Notes: generated by a model not told the origin, from the letters alone. DNA of 64,000 nt from Haliotis asinina (GCF_037392515.1 NC_090280.1:75070504-75134503), one strand, 5' to 3'. Shown: positions 32,250 through 45,382, numbered from the stretch's first letter. Translations and numbers: made by a program.

Positions 32250-35200
32250 TTGTTTTTGTTTTTTCTTATAGACATTATGGCTTACCCCAAGCAGTGTTGG
32301 CATGGTGATGGTGAAGAGGCCGTGAATGTTGTAGCCGATAGTGTCTCCCGTCAATCTTGACACAAACAGGTTCACCTACAATACGAACGAATCTTTCAAA
32401 CCTGTTAGATCATCTGCAAAGATATATGTTTCCACCGGTATTATCAATGAAGTGTCATAAAAGACAGAAAGGAACATTTTGCCACCTAAAATATGTTGCA
32501 AGAACCCAACAGTGAAAAGCTTTCAAAATGCTATCATAAATAACAGAGGTAAAACCGTTGTTATCTATGCTAAAGATAGTTTATCTATATCGTCAAATAT
32601 AACGTCTATTTGTCTAGTACTCATAGAATTGGGAAACATCTACCTACTGCATTGGAATTTAATTGAATGCTTCATGCTAATATCTCTCACCATAGTAATG
32701 TAAGGGTCTCACTACAATAAGATATAATTCCTATCTCGTAAATGGTAATTGCCACTTTTGAGAAAACAGGATTTCTGACAAGACATTTCTTCTAAATGTT
32801 TCAAAACAAATACTTAATAATGCTTCTACGGTCTTAACAAGTCTCTCTTTTAAACATTGACACCCGTTGTAAGCACCTGGCCATCACTGATACATTGTCC
32901 CTGTATCAGTTTCACCAAATCTCAGGAACCTGTGCTGTACGCAGTGTTCTTTAGGCCTATACCTTCATGTGACCAAATCGGTTTGGACTGTGGAACCCTT
33001 AAGCCCCCTTGTAGATGACGAGGATTGGACCATGTGTGTGTGTGTGTCTGTCTGTCTGTGTGTGTGTGTCTGTGTGTGTCTTAGTGTCTGTGTGTGTATG
33101 TGTGTGTCTGTGTGTGTGTCACTCTCTCGCTCTCCCCCTCTCTCCCTATGTGTGTGTGTGTGTGTGTGACATTAGTTGTCAGTGACAGTAACATCTGCTA
33201 GTTTCTCATGTTATAACATAGCTATAGGTGTGTGATCAAATGCATGTTCATTTCAAGGCGTAGGGAAATAAGGACACACGAGGACTCCATCCTCCCTTAC
33301 TGGCCTATTCAAAAAAAGTGCAGTTATGTTATAAGTGGTATGAGTTTGCCGACTCTAGTGTTCACACAGCTAAATGTGTTTTTTATTTATTTAATCAATA
33401 TCACATTATGCAGATGACTGGGATGTTAGTTGCTATTTATTAGGTCAAAAGAGCATATCAGAGCGCATTTTCCTGTATCAAAGGTGTCGATGGACTGTTT
33501 ATAATAAATTTTCATTGATGATTTGGTGTACAAGGACAACACGGACGTTTTCATATCTGTGAACAATAAACGATTGTAGCTGTCTGAATGGGTCGCGTGG
33601 CCTATGCACTACACTATAGCAGAGATCCCTTGCTCACTGAGCCGGATCGTAACGAAAGAGACATGTGACAACTGTGATTGGATCAAATAATGTAAGATGT
33701 TTATGTTTCTTAAACACACCAGTTTGTAAAACGTACCACCATTTTAAGTACTTAGTGCTGTTGTTCCTTTCACCATGCCTTATGTGTACAGATATGTTCA
33801 AGTAGGTGCGTGCCTGGAGCTTATGTATTCAGCTTCCTGTGTGTGGCACAGCAAAAATAACTTCGGAAACCTAACTGAAACAAAATGGAAACGTAAGTTT
33901 CAGGTATGTTTCAGGATCGTTTCTTTACGTTTCCATCAAGTTTCCGATAAATGGAAACTCACAAGTTACCCACAGTCCGGTAAGGCTCCAGTGAGTTTCC
34001 GTTACCCAGATTCCAGTTGGGGCTCCAGTGGGTTTCTGTTACCCAGATTCCAGTAGTGACCCAGTGAGTTTCCGTTACCCAGATTCCGGTAAGTTTCCTC
34101 TGGGTTTTAGTTACCTTCATTCCAAAAAGGTTCCATATGTTTTCCACTATTCTCTACTTTCAGATAGTTTCAGTTACTTAATTCATTTAGGTTTCCCACT
34201 GATTTCCGTATTTATTAGATACATTAACCATATTCCGTAGGTTTCAATACATCAGAATTTGTGTTACTATATTTGGTTCTATAATTGGTGATATGTCCAC
34301 ATGATCGATGATTGTGTAAATTATTTGACACAATACATTCAAATACATGTTCACTCAGTTATCTCAACACCACCTGGACATAAAATAAAAATCAGTCAGT
34401 CAGTTGGTTTCTCTTTATTCGTCATAAACATTGATTTAGAAACTATCATCAAAATTTGCTCAATAGCATTAACATGTAGGAATTCACACACATAACAAAA
34501 ACAATACCACCTATATTTACATCACATTGTCCTCATAGTGTGTCTGTGTTTCAATGTTGCAAATATACATTGTCACAAAAAAATAAAAAAATCCTGTCAG
34601 TAGATTTCTCTTTATTCAGAGAGGAATGACTTGCCCACTCACAAGCACATAAACCACTTACACACATGCATATTTATAATTATTATTTATCATTTTCCCA
34701 AGAACAAGGTTAAGTGTTTTCAAAACCCACATGTTTGGAATGTGTGATGGAATGATGACTCAGAAAGAGAATCATTAGTTGTTGCTTTCCTAAACATAGT
34801 GAACGCACTATCCTTAACTATCCTGAATCATATTCTCAATGACCAACTGGAAGATCTTTAGGTTGCAGGGACTGAATGCATCTTGTTGGGTGGCGTTGCA
34901 AGGTCTTCATTTTTGCCCTGGCTCTGGAACACGCTGGAGCCATTCGTTCATTGTCTAGTAAAGTCTTACAGTGTAGCAGCTCCTCGCTTTTCCCATGAAA
35001 CTCCAACAGAGAAGACAAGGTTACAATCCTCCGTGTCAAACTCCACAGGCGATGTCAATTCTGGGGTTATGACTACATCCACTTCCTGTTTCCTTTCTCA
35101 GTCCAGTTAATAGTAGCAAGATTCTTCATGCGCTGTTGGAGTTTCTGAAAGAAAAAATACAACTAATGCATAATTCATGTCCATCGTATATTCTAGGGAG

Positions 35201-38200
35201 CGATGCTTGGTCTAATTAGATAGTGACACATTACGATGATAGGTAATGAAGTTATTTTATTGCAGTTATGTTGTGATGTGACAATACGCAGCACAAATGT
35301 CAGAAAAATGGGTGTTTCAAAGCCTGGGCCCCGTTTCACAAAACTCTCGTAAGCCTAAGGTCTCGTAACTTTTCTCGTAGCCTTTGCACCTCCTATGTTA
35401 CAGTATGCCAGGTACAGATGCTACGAGAAAACTTACGAGACCTTAGGCTTACGAGAGTTTTGTGAAAGGGGCCCCTGGTGTGGTATATTAAATATATTAT
35501 CATGTCGAGCAATAATAAAAGTTGCAGAAAGTCATTTTACCTAAAGTAAGTCGGAACTTTTCCATGATTCTTCTCACAACATCCTGAAACATAAAGAGAC
35601 ACACATTTGGATTATGAACATATGTCGATTGGTAGTATTTTCCAACTATTATCGTGAACTAATTATTTCATCAATATGTCACATGTTGATTTCCTGCATA
35701 TTAGTATTTTTACCATTTCAGACTCAGCGTACAGGTACATTTTAGTTTCACATCAAAATGCAATACCTACATCAATCACTGTGAGGTAAGTCGAAGTGCG
35801 AGCAAATGGTTACTGTAAAATAACGTTTCATTCGATACGAACTGAAAATTTCATCTGAAACTTACCCGACAAGGATGGGGCACTGTTAATTTTTCTGCCC
35901 TGGGTGTCCGTTGCGATCGCTCAAAGGTTCCCAGATCCTTAGTTCCAAAGCTTCAATTGTGAAATTCGTTGCCATATCTCAAGAAAATTGTAGCAAGTAT
36001 ACAGACTGCAATCTCTACTGCCTCACTCTCACAGACCATACTTCAAAACAAGTACGAAGTTTTTCCAATCTCGCGCTTGTACGTCTGAACAAAGAAGGCG
36101 GCATTTCAAACAAAGACTCATGGGTGCTCAGTTATTTTCTAAATTCTTTTCTAAACATGTCACTTATCTGCTTACCCTTCATAGTTTTAGAAAAACAGTG
36201 ATAACTGCAATATGTGTTTAAGTATATTGTTTATTTTTCAAAATGATATCACATCTCGCGAGGCGTTATTCATTCCTAATCAAGCGCTTCCGGTTACGTA
36301 GTCTGCCTGCTGGGCAGCGCCTGCTCCATCGACCGTGACGGACACAGGGACAGTGCAGCTCTCTTCCTTGGCAGGCATTAAAAAAATGAAACAATAGTAT
36401 CGATGGATGTAGCCTGGTTGTAATAAAGTATTCCAGCAATGTAAGCTTTTTCTATACCGAAATGCCGAAATTGCCCGACAGTGATACCCATTTAGCATTT
36501 CTTATGTCTGCACTAAATATTCAAAGTTATAATTCAAGGTCTGATGTATTGCATGTTGTGTAATGTATGGTTGGAGGAGCATCAAAAGGAGTTATCATCA
36601 ACCGATAACAATGTAACTGATTTATTACTTTTATCTTGCACAGCGGATTTGTCAGGTGGGGGCGGGGGAATACGAACATGATACATGGCATACACGATAC
36701 TCGCATTTTCGTCACCATTTCTCTAATACACAAACAAACAATGCATACACTATTCACACAAGATACATGACACCTTTAAATTATAATGCAGACAGTATTA
36801 GCTGCTGGGGCTAAGAGCCACTTATTACCTTGTCACAACACGTCCCCACTAAATTGTCAGGTGCTCGATGAGAAGATACACCAATGCGAAAAACAAACCC
36901 GAAATAAGGCACATGACACGGAACAGGTCTTTTGTCAGCTGCAGGTGAATAGCATATCGTTGGACTCTTTCGTGTGAATATCGATGGGTTCATTCCTCGA
37001 ACAAGGTAATAGTCTAATGGTTAACGTTAGCTTGTTTTAAGTTTGATATCTATGTTTTGGTTTCTTTTTTCTTGTAATACCATTTTATAAAGCCATTGCA
37101 TTTCAATTTTCTTTTCACCATGAAGTTCTTCTAGGCGAGACAGACAACAAGTTACAGTTTGGGCAAATGTGTGTGAAATATGATTCCCCTATACCTTAGA
37201 ACAAACTTTATAAATTCACTAAAACAGATTTGTTGTGTCTTGTATTGTGTTGCTTTACAAAATATAATTCTGCTCCAGAACGTTAACGAACATATTGTTC
37301 TTTTTGGTACAGTTATGTGTAATGTGCCTGACCACTCCCAGCTACTGTATATCAGTATATACCACGTTGGGAAATGGCGCCTTACTCAGCAATTCCTAAG
37401 CTTAAGATTTTTCCTAAGTTTCCCAAACAAGACCTAAAAGAGACTGAGTAGAATCTTAAGTTTCCATATTCTTTCAGTTAGGTTTTCGTTGTCCTGTAGT
37501 TAATATTATTTTATGTGACAATATCTTCTATTTGAATTCTGAAACAGAAACACTGTGATCACTAAGCTGAACATATCACATAGGCAGTTTGATGTAGGTT
37601 TGTGGATATATGCATATCGAGTCACATTTATTTTTCTACAATCGTTTCAATCAAGATCTTACTAATGGAAACCATCGATGATCTTTTCCAGTTGTTTTAT
37701 GCAGTGGAAACTAACAATGATACTTTCTTATCAGTTTCCATTTCTGGAAACTAACCTTGTTGGTTTCCGACAGTTTCCAGACGCTGAAAGTAATATTGAT
37801 ACTTTCAGCCACAGGAAACTGCCGTAAACCAACAACAATAGTTTCCATGAACTTATATGATTTGACATACCTATCTGACATTTTTCATGTAGGTTTACGG
37901 AAATCTCGAAATCTTATTCTTTTAGCTTTGTCATTGTCTTTCGAAACTAATTTACAAATGCAACAGTACGTAAATATAGTCCCCAGAGGACCAGCACCAA
38001 GCTAAGTTTGTCGGTTCAGATACGCGAAAATGTTGTTTTTTTTCTCAGTTTCCGGATACAGAAACCTAGCGGAAACCTATATTACGCAGTATGTACAAGG
38101 TTTCCCTTACTATGAATGTTTCAACGAACTGAAACCAAGTGCAAACTCCTAGAGACAGTTTCAGTCGCAGAAATACGATGGCAACTATGACTTGTTTGTT

Positions 38201-40612
38201 TCAGTTTTGTAAACTATACGGAAACTCTCATTGCGTGTTTCCATATACTGAAATCCAGCGGAAACCTACATTACCCAGTATCCATTGGGTTTCCGGAAAA
38301 ACGGAAACTAAGTTATTTTTGGCTTCCCGTGGAATAGTTGCTACAGTTTAGGACTGATGATCACTGAATATCTCAAGTAGGGTTTCAAGTGGTTGTACAC
38401 GTTGCTGGGCAGTCATGAAATGGTTTATCATTTGTTATTTATATTAATGAAAACAAGGGGACACTCATCTACATGGGAACCTAATGGTTCAACAGTCCAA
38501 ATCGATGAGGTCACACGAAGGTCACATACATGTGACGCAATGAAAACAAAATGGTGGATATAGGCCTAAAGAACCCTGTATACATCAAACCTATGGGTTT
38601 GTTGGAGCTGATAACTACAATCCACACTGAGGCTTCGACCCAAGGTAATAATGAATGTCATTAAGTCTTGGACGTCATGAAATAATTTCTAATTGCTTTG
38701 TGGTAATATTTTCTTTAATCACATTGACCTTTTATAAATGTTACACTAATTTAACATTTATAGATATTGGGTCATGATAAGCAAAAATAAGATCTATTCA
38801 TGTTTTCTTTTCATAAGTGATTGTTGGAGATCTAAAAAAACATATTGGCACTAATATTGGTCAGAAAATGCAGCAGTTTTAGATGAAAGAAATGTTTCCT
38901 TTACCAATTAGTGGCAAATGTATACATTTTCATTGGGATTTAACATGAATCACATATATGCATAACATGTGCAGACATAGTTTCTTAGATACCTTCTGCA
39001 GGCCTTTGCCAGAGAAACGTTCTTTATCCAACCCCCAAACATACTGAAGGGTCCCATGAGCCTGCAAAGAGAGCCATAATGGTATATTGCATATCCAACA
39101 ACTTTCAAATATGTTAGAGCTCTATCCATCAGACCTTCTGATTCTTGGGGCATTAATCAGCCTCACAATGGGTAATAACTAACCATTATACAATGGTAAT
39201 GTTTTGCAGCAAATTGGCAAGCATCTAGGATCTGTAGTCATTTTCGTTTCCCGTCACATTCAGATCAAGTGCAATGAAAAACATATCAATAATTATCATT
39301 ATCTATATCTAAACAAGACACAAAAGAACAAAACCCTTAGCTTCGAACAGACAAATGCATCAATAAACACTCCAAAGACTATACATACAATGGCCCACAC
39401 ACTCCCTACACCATAAACCACCACTTCTTCAGAAGTGATTTGGTGGGATAGAAAGGAATATAGTATACTACTTCTCCAATACTTTCAGATGGTGTAGCTG
39501 TATCCGACTAAATTGTTTCTAAGATATTCAGTCCTTTTCATTACTTAATAAATAATGAAGTTCTTGTGAAATAATTTTCAAAGCAGCATATCTTTTCATT
39601 GTCCAAATCTTAAGACATTAAACAATAAAATCCCTACCTTTGAACTGACATGTGCATCAAGCAGTAGTCTACACCCAATACATAGAAGGGCCCATGCACA
39701 CAGTACACTGTAAACCATCACTTCTTCAGAATTGATGTTCTTGGATAGAATGGAATAAAGGACAGCACTGGTCACAGGCGCAGACAGGAATACATAAGTG
39801 AAAAGAGAATGTTGCACATAGTTGCTGACATCCTCAAGGACTTCAGTAATGTGGCCATGATGGATGACCAAAGCGTTGAACCTAGTTTCAGTGTCTTCAC
39901 GGTGACTGTTACAAAGTTCCTTGAATTGTGTTTCAACACGTTTGAATTCATGCCACAAAAACAGCGAAAGAAATGGTATAACAATATAGTTACTTGCCCA
40001 CTGAAACTCTACCATTGTGTATCCAAGACACATGATACCTAGACCAACTGATTTCCAAGGTTCCGAGAAGGATATTGCAGGGAAGATATCGTACATAACT
40101 TCAGGGTAGCTCTTCGTCATGTAGTATTTCAGTGGAGCAAATGATGCCATGTGCAAAAGACTGAAAACAAGCATTGGTCTCAGCCTCTTCACCCATTTCT
40201 TGAATTCATCAGTCAATCCATATAGTTCCTCATATTTGCGGAAACGTACATGCAGTTGGTGGAACGCTTTTGAGAGAAAGATGCTGTAGATCAATGATAA
40301 GTATAAATTAATGGCTATGGTGGCACAAAAGGACACAAGACGTAAAACCGGTCTAGATTCAACTGCATAGATATAAGTAGCAACGAGAAAGAAAACAATG
40401 CAGGTCAAAATTATTATTTCAACAAATATAACATACACAAGTTTGAGTCTGTCACAGCATGTCATTTTCTTCCCATGATTCGCTCGACGATAGATTCCTC
40501 CTAGACAAGAAATGAGACCCAAATGTTTGAAGAATACATCTGAAACGACCAGCTGTTCGTCATAGCACTCAGTTGGTCTTTCATTTGTGGAAGGATGTAC
40601 CTTGGGAAACAT
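31831..40612 (-). CDS. Gustatory-receptor-like 7TM protein, beta 2
   Basis: Predicted 413-aa GRL receptor, very similar to beta 1 throughout. Exons: 40612-39638 (325 codons), 39061-38993, 32375-32286, 31938-31831 (stop TGA); introns of 576, 6617 and 347 bp are GT-AG and phase 0. The family signature is TYIFVVVQF (385-393), followed by CQCNC and NVTG. Intron 2 is much longer than in the other copies because it holds the 4.47-kb insertion and a GT/CT microsatellite; intron 3 holds a TTG tract and intron 1 the relic alpha exon 1 tail. No disabling change is seen. A long intron full of repeats might affect expression, but the splice sites are intact. Confidence 0.86.
32214..32270. repeat. (TTG)n tract in intron 3 of beta 2
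   Basis: About ten TTG units followed by TTTTTG repeats, next to the donor of exon 3, at the place of the poly-T run in beta 1. Confidence 0.85.
33031..33168. repeat. (GT)n/(CT)n compound microsatellite, intron 2 of beta 2
   Basis: TGTG with scattered TGTC, a central CTCTCTC part, then TGTG again. Same place as 52396-52557 in beta 3. Confidence 0.9.
33848..38320. mobile_element. 4.47-kb insertion of unrecognised type, with GGAAAC-rich ends
   Basis: Beta 3 has an uninterrupted site at 53228-53240 (GGGTGGCTTCCCGTG); here the same sequence is split, with GGC repeated at 33845-33847 and 38321-38323. Inner ends are inverted: AAAAATAACTT at 33853-33863 and AAGTTATTTTT at 38310-38320. About 300 bp at the left and 600-900 bp at the right are packed with GTTTCC and GGAAAC words in both orientations. 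Minus-strand pieces with splice-like borders lie at 35583-35541 (DVVRRIMEKFRLTL) and 35144-35073 (KLQQRMKNLATINWTEK), but their phases do not join convincingly and no known domain is seen. Looks like a DNA transposon of a type I cannot name. Confidence 0.6.
35331..35475. mobile_element. Hairpin MITE-like element inside the 4.47-kb insertion
   Basis: Nearly perfect inverted arms of about 45 bp: GCCCCGTTTCACAAAACTCT, CGTAAGCCTAAGGTCTCGTAA on the left and the complement on the right, around a loop of about 55 bp. CCTGG stands at both outer sides and may be a target-site duplication. The GGCCCCGTTTCACAAA end is familiar from foldback elements of marine invertebrates (from memory). Confidence 0.8.
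39341..39467 (-). pseudogene. Relic alpha-type exon 1 tail inside intron 1 of beta 2
   Basis: The minus strand reads SHQITSEEVVVYGVG, VWAIVC and FGVFIDAFV, close to the end of alpha exon 1 (SNQVTSEELMVYSAG ... GLFIDALV). The donor position has CT instead of GT. Alpha-type intron 1 sequence continues on its 3' side down to exon 2. The relic is open, but both its 5' part and its donor are missing. Confidence 0.78.
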
Positions 40613-41322
40613 TGTGTCTGACTGTTATTTGAAAATAATAATGACACTGCTTGAAAAAATTTTACAGTCCTTTCACTTCCACGTTGTCTCTGTGAGAATG
40701 TTTTGTAAAGTTCCTGTACCAGAGACAGCTGTTCAATAAGGAAAGCAAAAAACACTAGAGTTGTGTTATCTGACTTGTCAGACCAGAATATTTCACAGTG
40801 ATGCCTTTGGTAGAAAGGTGTCAATCTATGAAACAAGCAGGTGCACCACTAGATGTGTTCCAGATTTCAAATCTCTTGTTCAGAAGTCTATAACTTTTTG
40901 GTGCACACTTTCGTTGCAGTGTATGGCGTTTAGCAAATGTCCTTTTACTTCATACGGTTTGACTTGGTAAAAACACAATCTCTCCAAACACCTTGCTTAT
41001 GTGTCTACAGGAGACTTTTCCTGTTGAATCTCCAAAATTGCATTCTACCCTCTTCCTGCGTTTCTGATTTCATATTATGAGCCCGTTGATTACCTCATGT
41101 ACCAATAACAGTGTACCACCAAAGTCATTCCTGTACACCATGACAGTGAAGTACACTCTGGAAAATCAAAATCCCAAACCGTTCATAAATACGATCTCCA
41201 CTGTTTGTGTTCAACTCCATTGTCACCAATCCACTCACACCTTACACGTTAAATCATCACGTCATTATTGCCCACGTTTAATCAATACTATTTAATGATA
41301 TTGTTGATTCTCTGTATCTGGT
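40613..41322. repeat. Beta 5' flank block, unit 2
   Basis: Copy of 15410-16192 with several small deletions. No gene. Confidence 0.6.
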
Positions 41323-41595
41323 ATGCAGGATTGTGGGGTCTTGCAATTTATGGCTTTCACAGACGTGTACTTTGCTAGTTCTCATAAATACTTCGTGCCA
41401 GGCTATTGTTCTTGTTTGTCCCACAAACAAGGCAACGTATTTACATTCTACGTGCTAATTTACTTTTGGACTAACAGGTGCATCAACGACTTCGTTCGAT
41501 CGTTTGTTCGATTTACTGATGTGTCTCCCCGCCTTGATCTTGCTGGATTATTGTTCAAAGCGGACTAAATCTAAAAGTCACTCACTCATAAATCA
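41323..41595 (+). repeat. Decayed SINE-tail block, unit 2
   Basis: Copy of 16193-16480; ends CTTGATCTTGCTGGATTATT and GTCACTCACTCATAAAT. Confidence 0.5.
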
Positions 41596-41673
41596 TAAAC
41601 CATCTCGGGAAAAAACAGTGCACAATTCTGACTATATCACGTATTTTATCAAGCAGGTGTTCATGAAACACTC

Positions 41674-41800
41674 GGGGCGCTGGGTTAGCATTGTGGTTAA
41701 AGCGTTCAAGTCGAAGACCCGGGTTCGATTCCGTAAAGTGATGTTCCCCAACGTGACATTGCTGGAATATTGCTAAACACGGTGTAAACCTATATTCGCT
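41674..41800 (+). mobile_element. tRNA-derived SINE a, unit 2
   Basis: Head GGGGCGCTGGGTTAGCATTG, box B GGGTTCGATTCC. Target-site duplication TTCATGAAACACTC (41660-41673) and TTCACGAAACACTC (41801-41814). Confidence 0.82.
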
Positions 41801-41907
41801 TTCACGAAACACTCTGAAATAGTTCTAGTACCACATGTTGGGCGAAAACATGTCATTTCACTACGTGATTGGTCTTAATCAATCGGATCATTATTTAATT
41901 GTCACAG

Positions 41908-42086
41908 GTGGTGGTGGGACAGCCGAGTGGTTAAAGTGTTTGTCCGTTGCGCCGAAGATTCGGGTTCGATTCCTGACATGGGTACAATGTATGAAACGCA
42001 TTTCTGGCGTCCTTCCGCCACCATGATGTTAATGGAATATTGCTAAAGGTGGCGTAAAACTGAACTCACTCACTCACTCACTCACT
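41908..42086 (+). mobile_element. tRNA-derived SINE b, unit 2
   Basis: Head GGGACAGCCGAGTGGTTAAA, box B GGGTTCGATTCC, tail GTTAATGGAATATTGCTAAA, GGTGGCGTAAAACTGAA, then five ACTC repeats. Left flank AATTGTCACAG. The best preserved SINE of the window. Confidence 0.87.
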
Positions 42087-44015
42087 AATTTTGACAAACA
42101 CCAATACTTTGGATCGAGTCCGTGTAGGTTAAAATGCTGTCTGATTTTCCTAATGCTGTAAGTAACGGTATTCGACACCACACTTTCCTGTGTTCCCATC
42201 ACATGACAATGGCAGTCATAGCGATCGCGTGTGAGCACTGTTTGCATTACTCTCATCTAGTCCGACTGATAAAATATTAATTTACATGGCGTTTTACCTT
42301 GTTGACGTAACGACTTAACGGAGCCGCATTTCTGATTATTGCTGGGAGGAGGGTGTTGAGGGGTGTAGTGGTTGTCTCGTGGTTGTTCCTTGTAGATCTG
42401 GTTTGGCTGTGTTGATGTTGTTGGTGTTAGGGGATTTGGGTTTGTGTTGTTTGCTTGGTTGTTGTAGGTGTTGTTGCTCTTGTTGACGTCGTCGTCGTTG
42501 TTAATTGAATGAAGGTGCTAAACTCGTGCTAAACACCGCCTGTATTCTGGACATATCACTAAAATGTTTAAACAACTAAATACCAGGTACCAGAGTAAAA
42601 CTAACATTTAACAAACCACTGGCTTCCTTGTAACGGAGAGAGAGACAGACAGAGAAAGGGACAGAGAGAGACAGAGAGACAGAAACAGGGAGAAGCCTGA
42701 ACCTGCTCTAGACGTTTCCTGAATACACCTGACAGCTAAAGCATTAAAATGTACTAACCCCAAGCAGTTAGTTACGTTAAGTGGTAATAAATTACGGACA
42801 ACAAATTATTGTTACAACACAATATCATCAACTTCTATTGGATCTTGACAGAAACAATGACAGTTTATGACAACAATATTTAATAATATATTGCCATAAA
42901 TAATAGCTATTTTAGCATTTCTATGATACCGGCTATTTACACTTCTTGATTTTTATCATCAAACTATATTTAACTCCCTTCCATTTACGTAGAATATACA
43001 CAATTCTCGCTATTTAGTGAAACTTTAATAGTAAATTCCCTCTTGACTTGAATAGTTATTCATCTATTAGACGGACTGACTGGGCATAATATTTGTAGTC
43101 GGTTCATGCATATTAAGCAAAACTGTGAAAAGGAGTATTGATTCCGAAAATAGATGGAGAAATAGGCACTTGGAGGAAAATATGAAAGATTATCAACCTA
43201 ACAGGAATTAATCAACAATGAGGAATGAGAAAACAATCTGAAATCGGGGAAATATCAACTGACAAACGACGACCAGAATAAAACGCCAGCCAGACAGCGG
43301 AAGGCATTTGAGAAGTGAGAGAAGTATTAGAGAATGTACGTACACTGAAAGAAAACGTTTGTATGCAGTCAAGTCGCAACAAACTGATATAGAAAAATTC
43401 AGATACAAGCATCTCGGGCAATAAACACTTGCATCGGAGATCCCTATTGAGAGTCACTAGGGAACGATACTACGGCGATGCACCTATTGGATCGGAAGGC
43501 AAAACGATACACACTTAGCAAAGTGTCCTATTCACCTGAGAAATCGGAATGTGGCCCTACAGGCAGTCGGCGAAGGAAGGATGATGATCATCTCATTTCC
43601 TCTGCATCGACGGTTGACAAAATTACCATTGTTAGACTTAATGACTTAAGAAAAGATCCCGCCAGTGTTTCTAAGTGGAGGGAAATAAAACAATGTTCAC
43701 GAATAAGAACTGAAAGTATTAGAAAACTTTCGAAATGTATATTGTAACAAGACATTCTACATTATAATGCGTTTAACGAAATGACAGAATTTATGAATCG
43801 CCACAATCATTTCAATGATATCTAGCATGAGGCTGTGCCTCTAAAGTAACGGATACTGTACTGCGTATACAAACAAAAACAACAATAAATTTATTATCCA
43901 ACCATTCTTGTCACCATGGAAATGAACGGTCCATGACGCTCAACATGAGAAACGTTAACGGACTGTGAACATCAGTGAAAAGCATATACCGCACCTTAAA
44001 GGTTCCAGGGGTGCA
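42087..44015. repeat. Segmental duplication block Z, unit 2 copy
   Basis: Copy of 16962-18880. It includes about 90 bp near 43050-43138 (GACGGACTGACTGGGCATAA) shared with unit 3 but absent from unit 1. An 89-codon plus-strand frame at 43478-43747 is open only here; the equivalents in units 1 and 3 are broken. Confidence 0.7.
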
Positions 44016-45043
44016 AATCTGTCTGACTGACCCTGTAAAACTCATCCAAATGAAAAGTCACATCACAGATATTAAAGAACGCTTATAATTTCAACAAAGG
44101 TTGAAGAGACAACTGTTTTGGCCATTTTTGTGAAGGGTCAAATCCGTATGCGAGGTACCTTATGTGAGAAAATCACACAAACGATGTGTTTTACCATGAC
44201 CTGTGGCAATTGAAAGAAGAGAATCTTGCCAACAGAAGATCAATGGACATCTGAGGAAGCGATGAAGCGGAAGCATAAGGATCAGAAAATATGTTTTCAA
44301 GAACGTAAAACATTTCCCTGAAGATCTGAGATGAAACTCGGTGATTAAAACTAAGACGATAACAATAGACGCAACTAAAACACCATCAGCATCATGGCGA
44401 GGCCATGAATATTGGTCACACTTTTATGTGTGGTACAGTACTTGTGAATTTCGTGGCTGCAACTGACTATTGTACGTAGCCTGTATTTCTTTTCTATGAG
44501 GAAGATACCGTTAACCGTAATATCCTTGTTCCTTCATATGTCACATTGCTGTTGATAGTTTCGCCGACATATTAGCACCAATGTTGCTGTTCAATCATTA
44601 TTCTATTTTAATTACATCATTTGTATTGGATTAAGATGGTATAATTCTAAAGAGACGTTGTGGCGGATTTCTTGTGCTAATCATTCTCATTATGCTCATG
44701 GCATGTGTTTATAGTAGTTCTAGCAGATCTTGAGGAATATTTCCTTACACAGAGTATAGGAAAACAATTAAATGAATATCACTCTGTCGTATCGTTTACC
44801 TGGATAATGATAAGCGAATGTTTCATTTTGTAAGGTTAAATATTTCAGTTAATGTTAATTTGGCATGTCTATAATTTGTTGCTTAACTTTTCTAAAAATT
44901 CACAGGCAAACACTTTAGAAGTCCACATTCATTACTCAGTTTTGTGTTGTTCTAAACGTTCATCAAACAGATCTTAAGTAAAGGTACAGGCAGTTTGAAA
45001 TACACAAATAATGATTAAGTGTTCATGGTTCACTGGTTAATGT
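44016..45043. repeat. Segmental duplication block X, unit 3 copy
   Basis: Copy of 4295-5378, closest to the unit 4 copy (for example ATTCTCATTATGCTCATGGC in both). No gene. Confidence 0.72.
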
Positions 45044-45162
45044 CGGGAAGGCGGGTACGTTAGTGGTTACAATGTTCGCCCGACACGTCAACTCATTTCT
45101 GGTGTCACCCGTCATGATAATGCTGGAATAGTACTAAAGCCCAACTCACTCACTCACTCACT
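45044..45162 (+). mobile_element. tRNA-derived SINE, unit 3
   Basis: Counterpart of 5379-5498: GCGGGTACGTTAGTGGTTAC, TTCTGGTGTCACCCGTCATG and AACTCACTCACTCACTCAC. Confidence 0.75.
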
Positions 45163-45382
45163 TACGGCTGTATGCAATTAAAAACACAATATTCACCATA
45201 TATTCATTCATATATTCATGTGCCATCGAATTAGTTTCTGGTGTGGTCTTTAGAATAAGGCTGGAGTGCAGCTTCTAAAACCTAATAGTCTGATAATTGG
45301 TATTCTCCTGATCACACGGAATGCCTAGAATCACAGAATACTGATAATGATAACAGTCCTCTGTTACAAATGATGTTTCCAT

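Noticed and set aside
32166-32375. Glu/Lys-rich extension of exon 3 through the TTG tract
   Set aside because: The frame runs past a good donor into the microsatellite; it is intron.
43478-43747. 89-codon ORF with KITIVRLNDLRKDPASVSK
   Set aside because: The versions in units 1 and 3 carry stops or shifts, and most differences change amino acids, so it is not supported as a gene.
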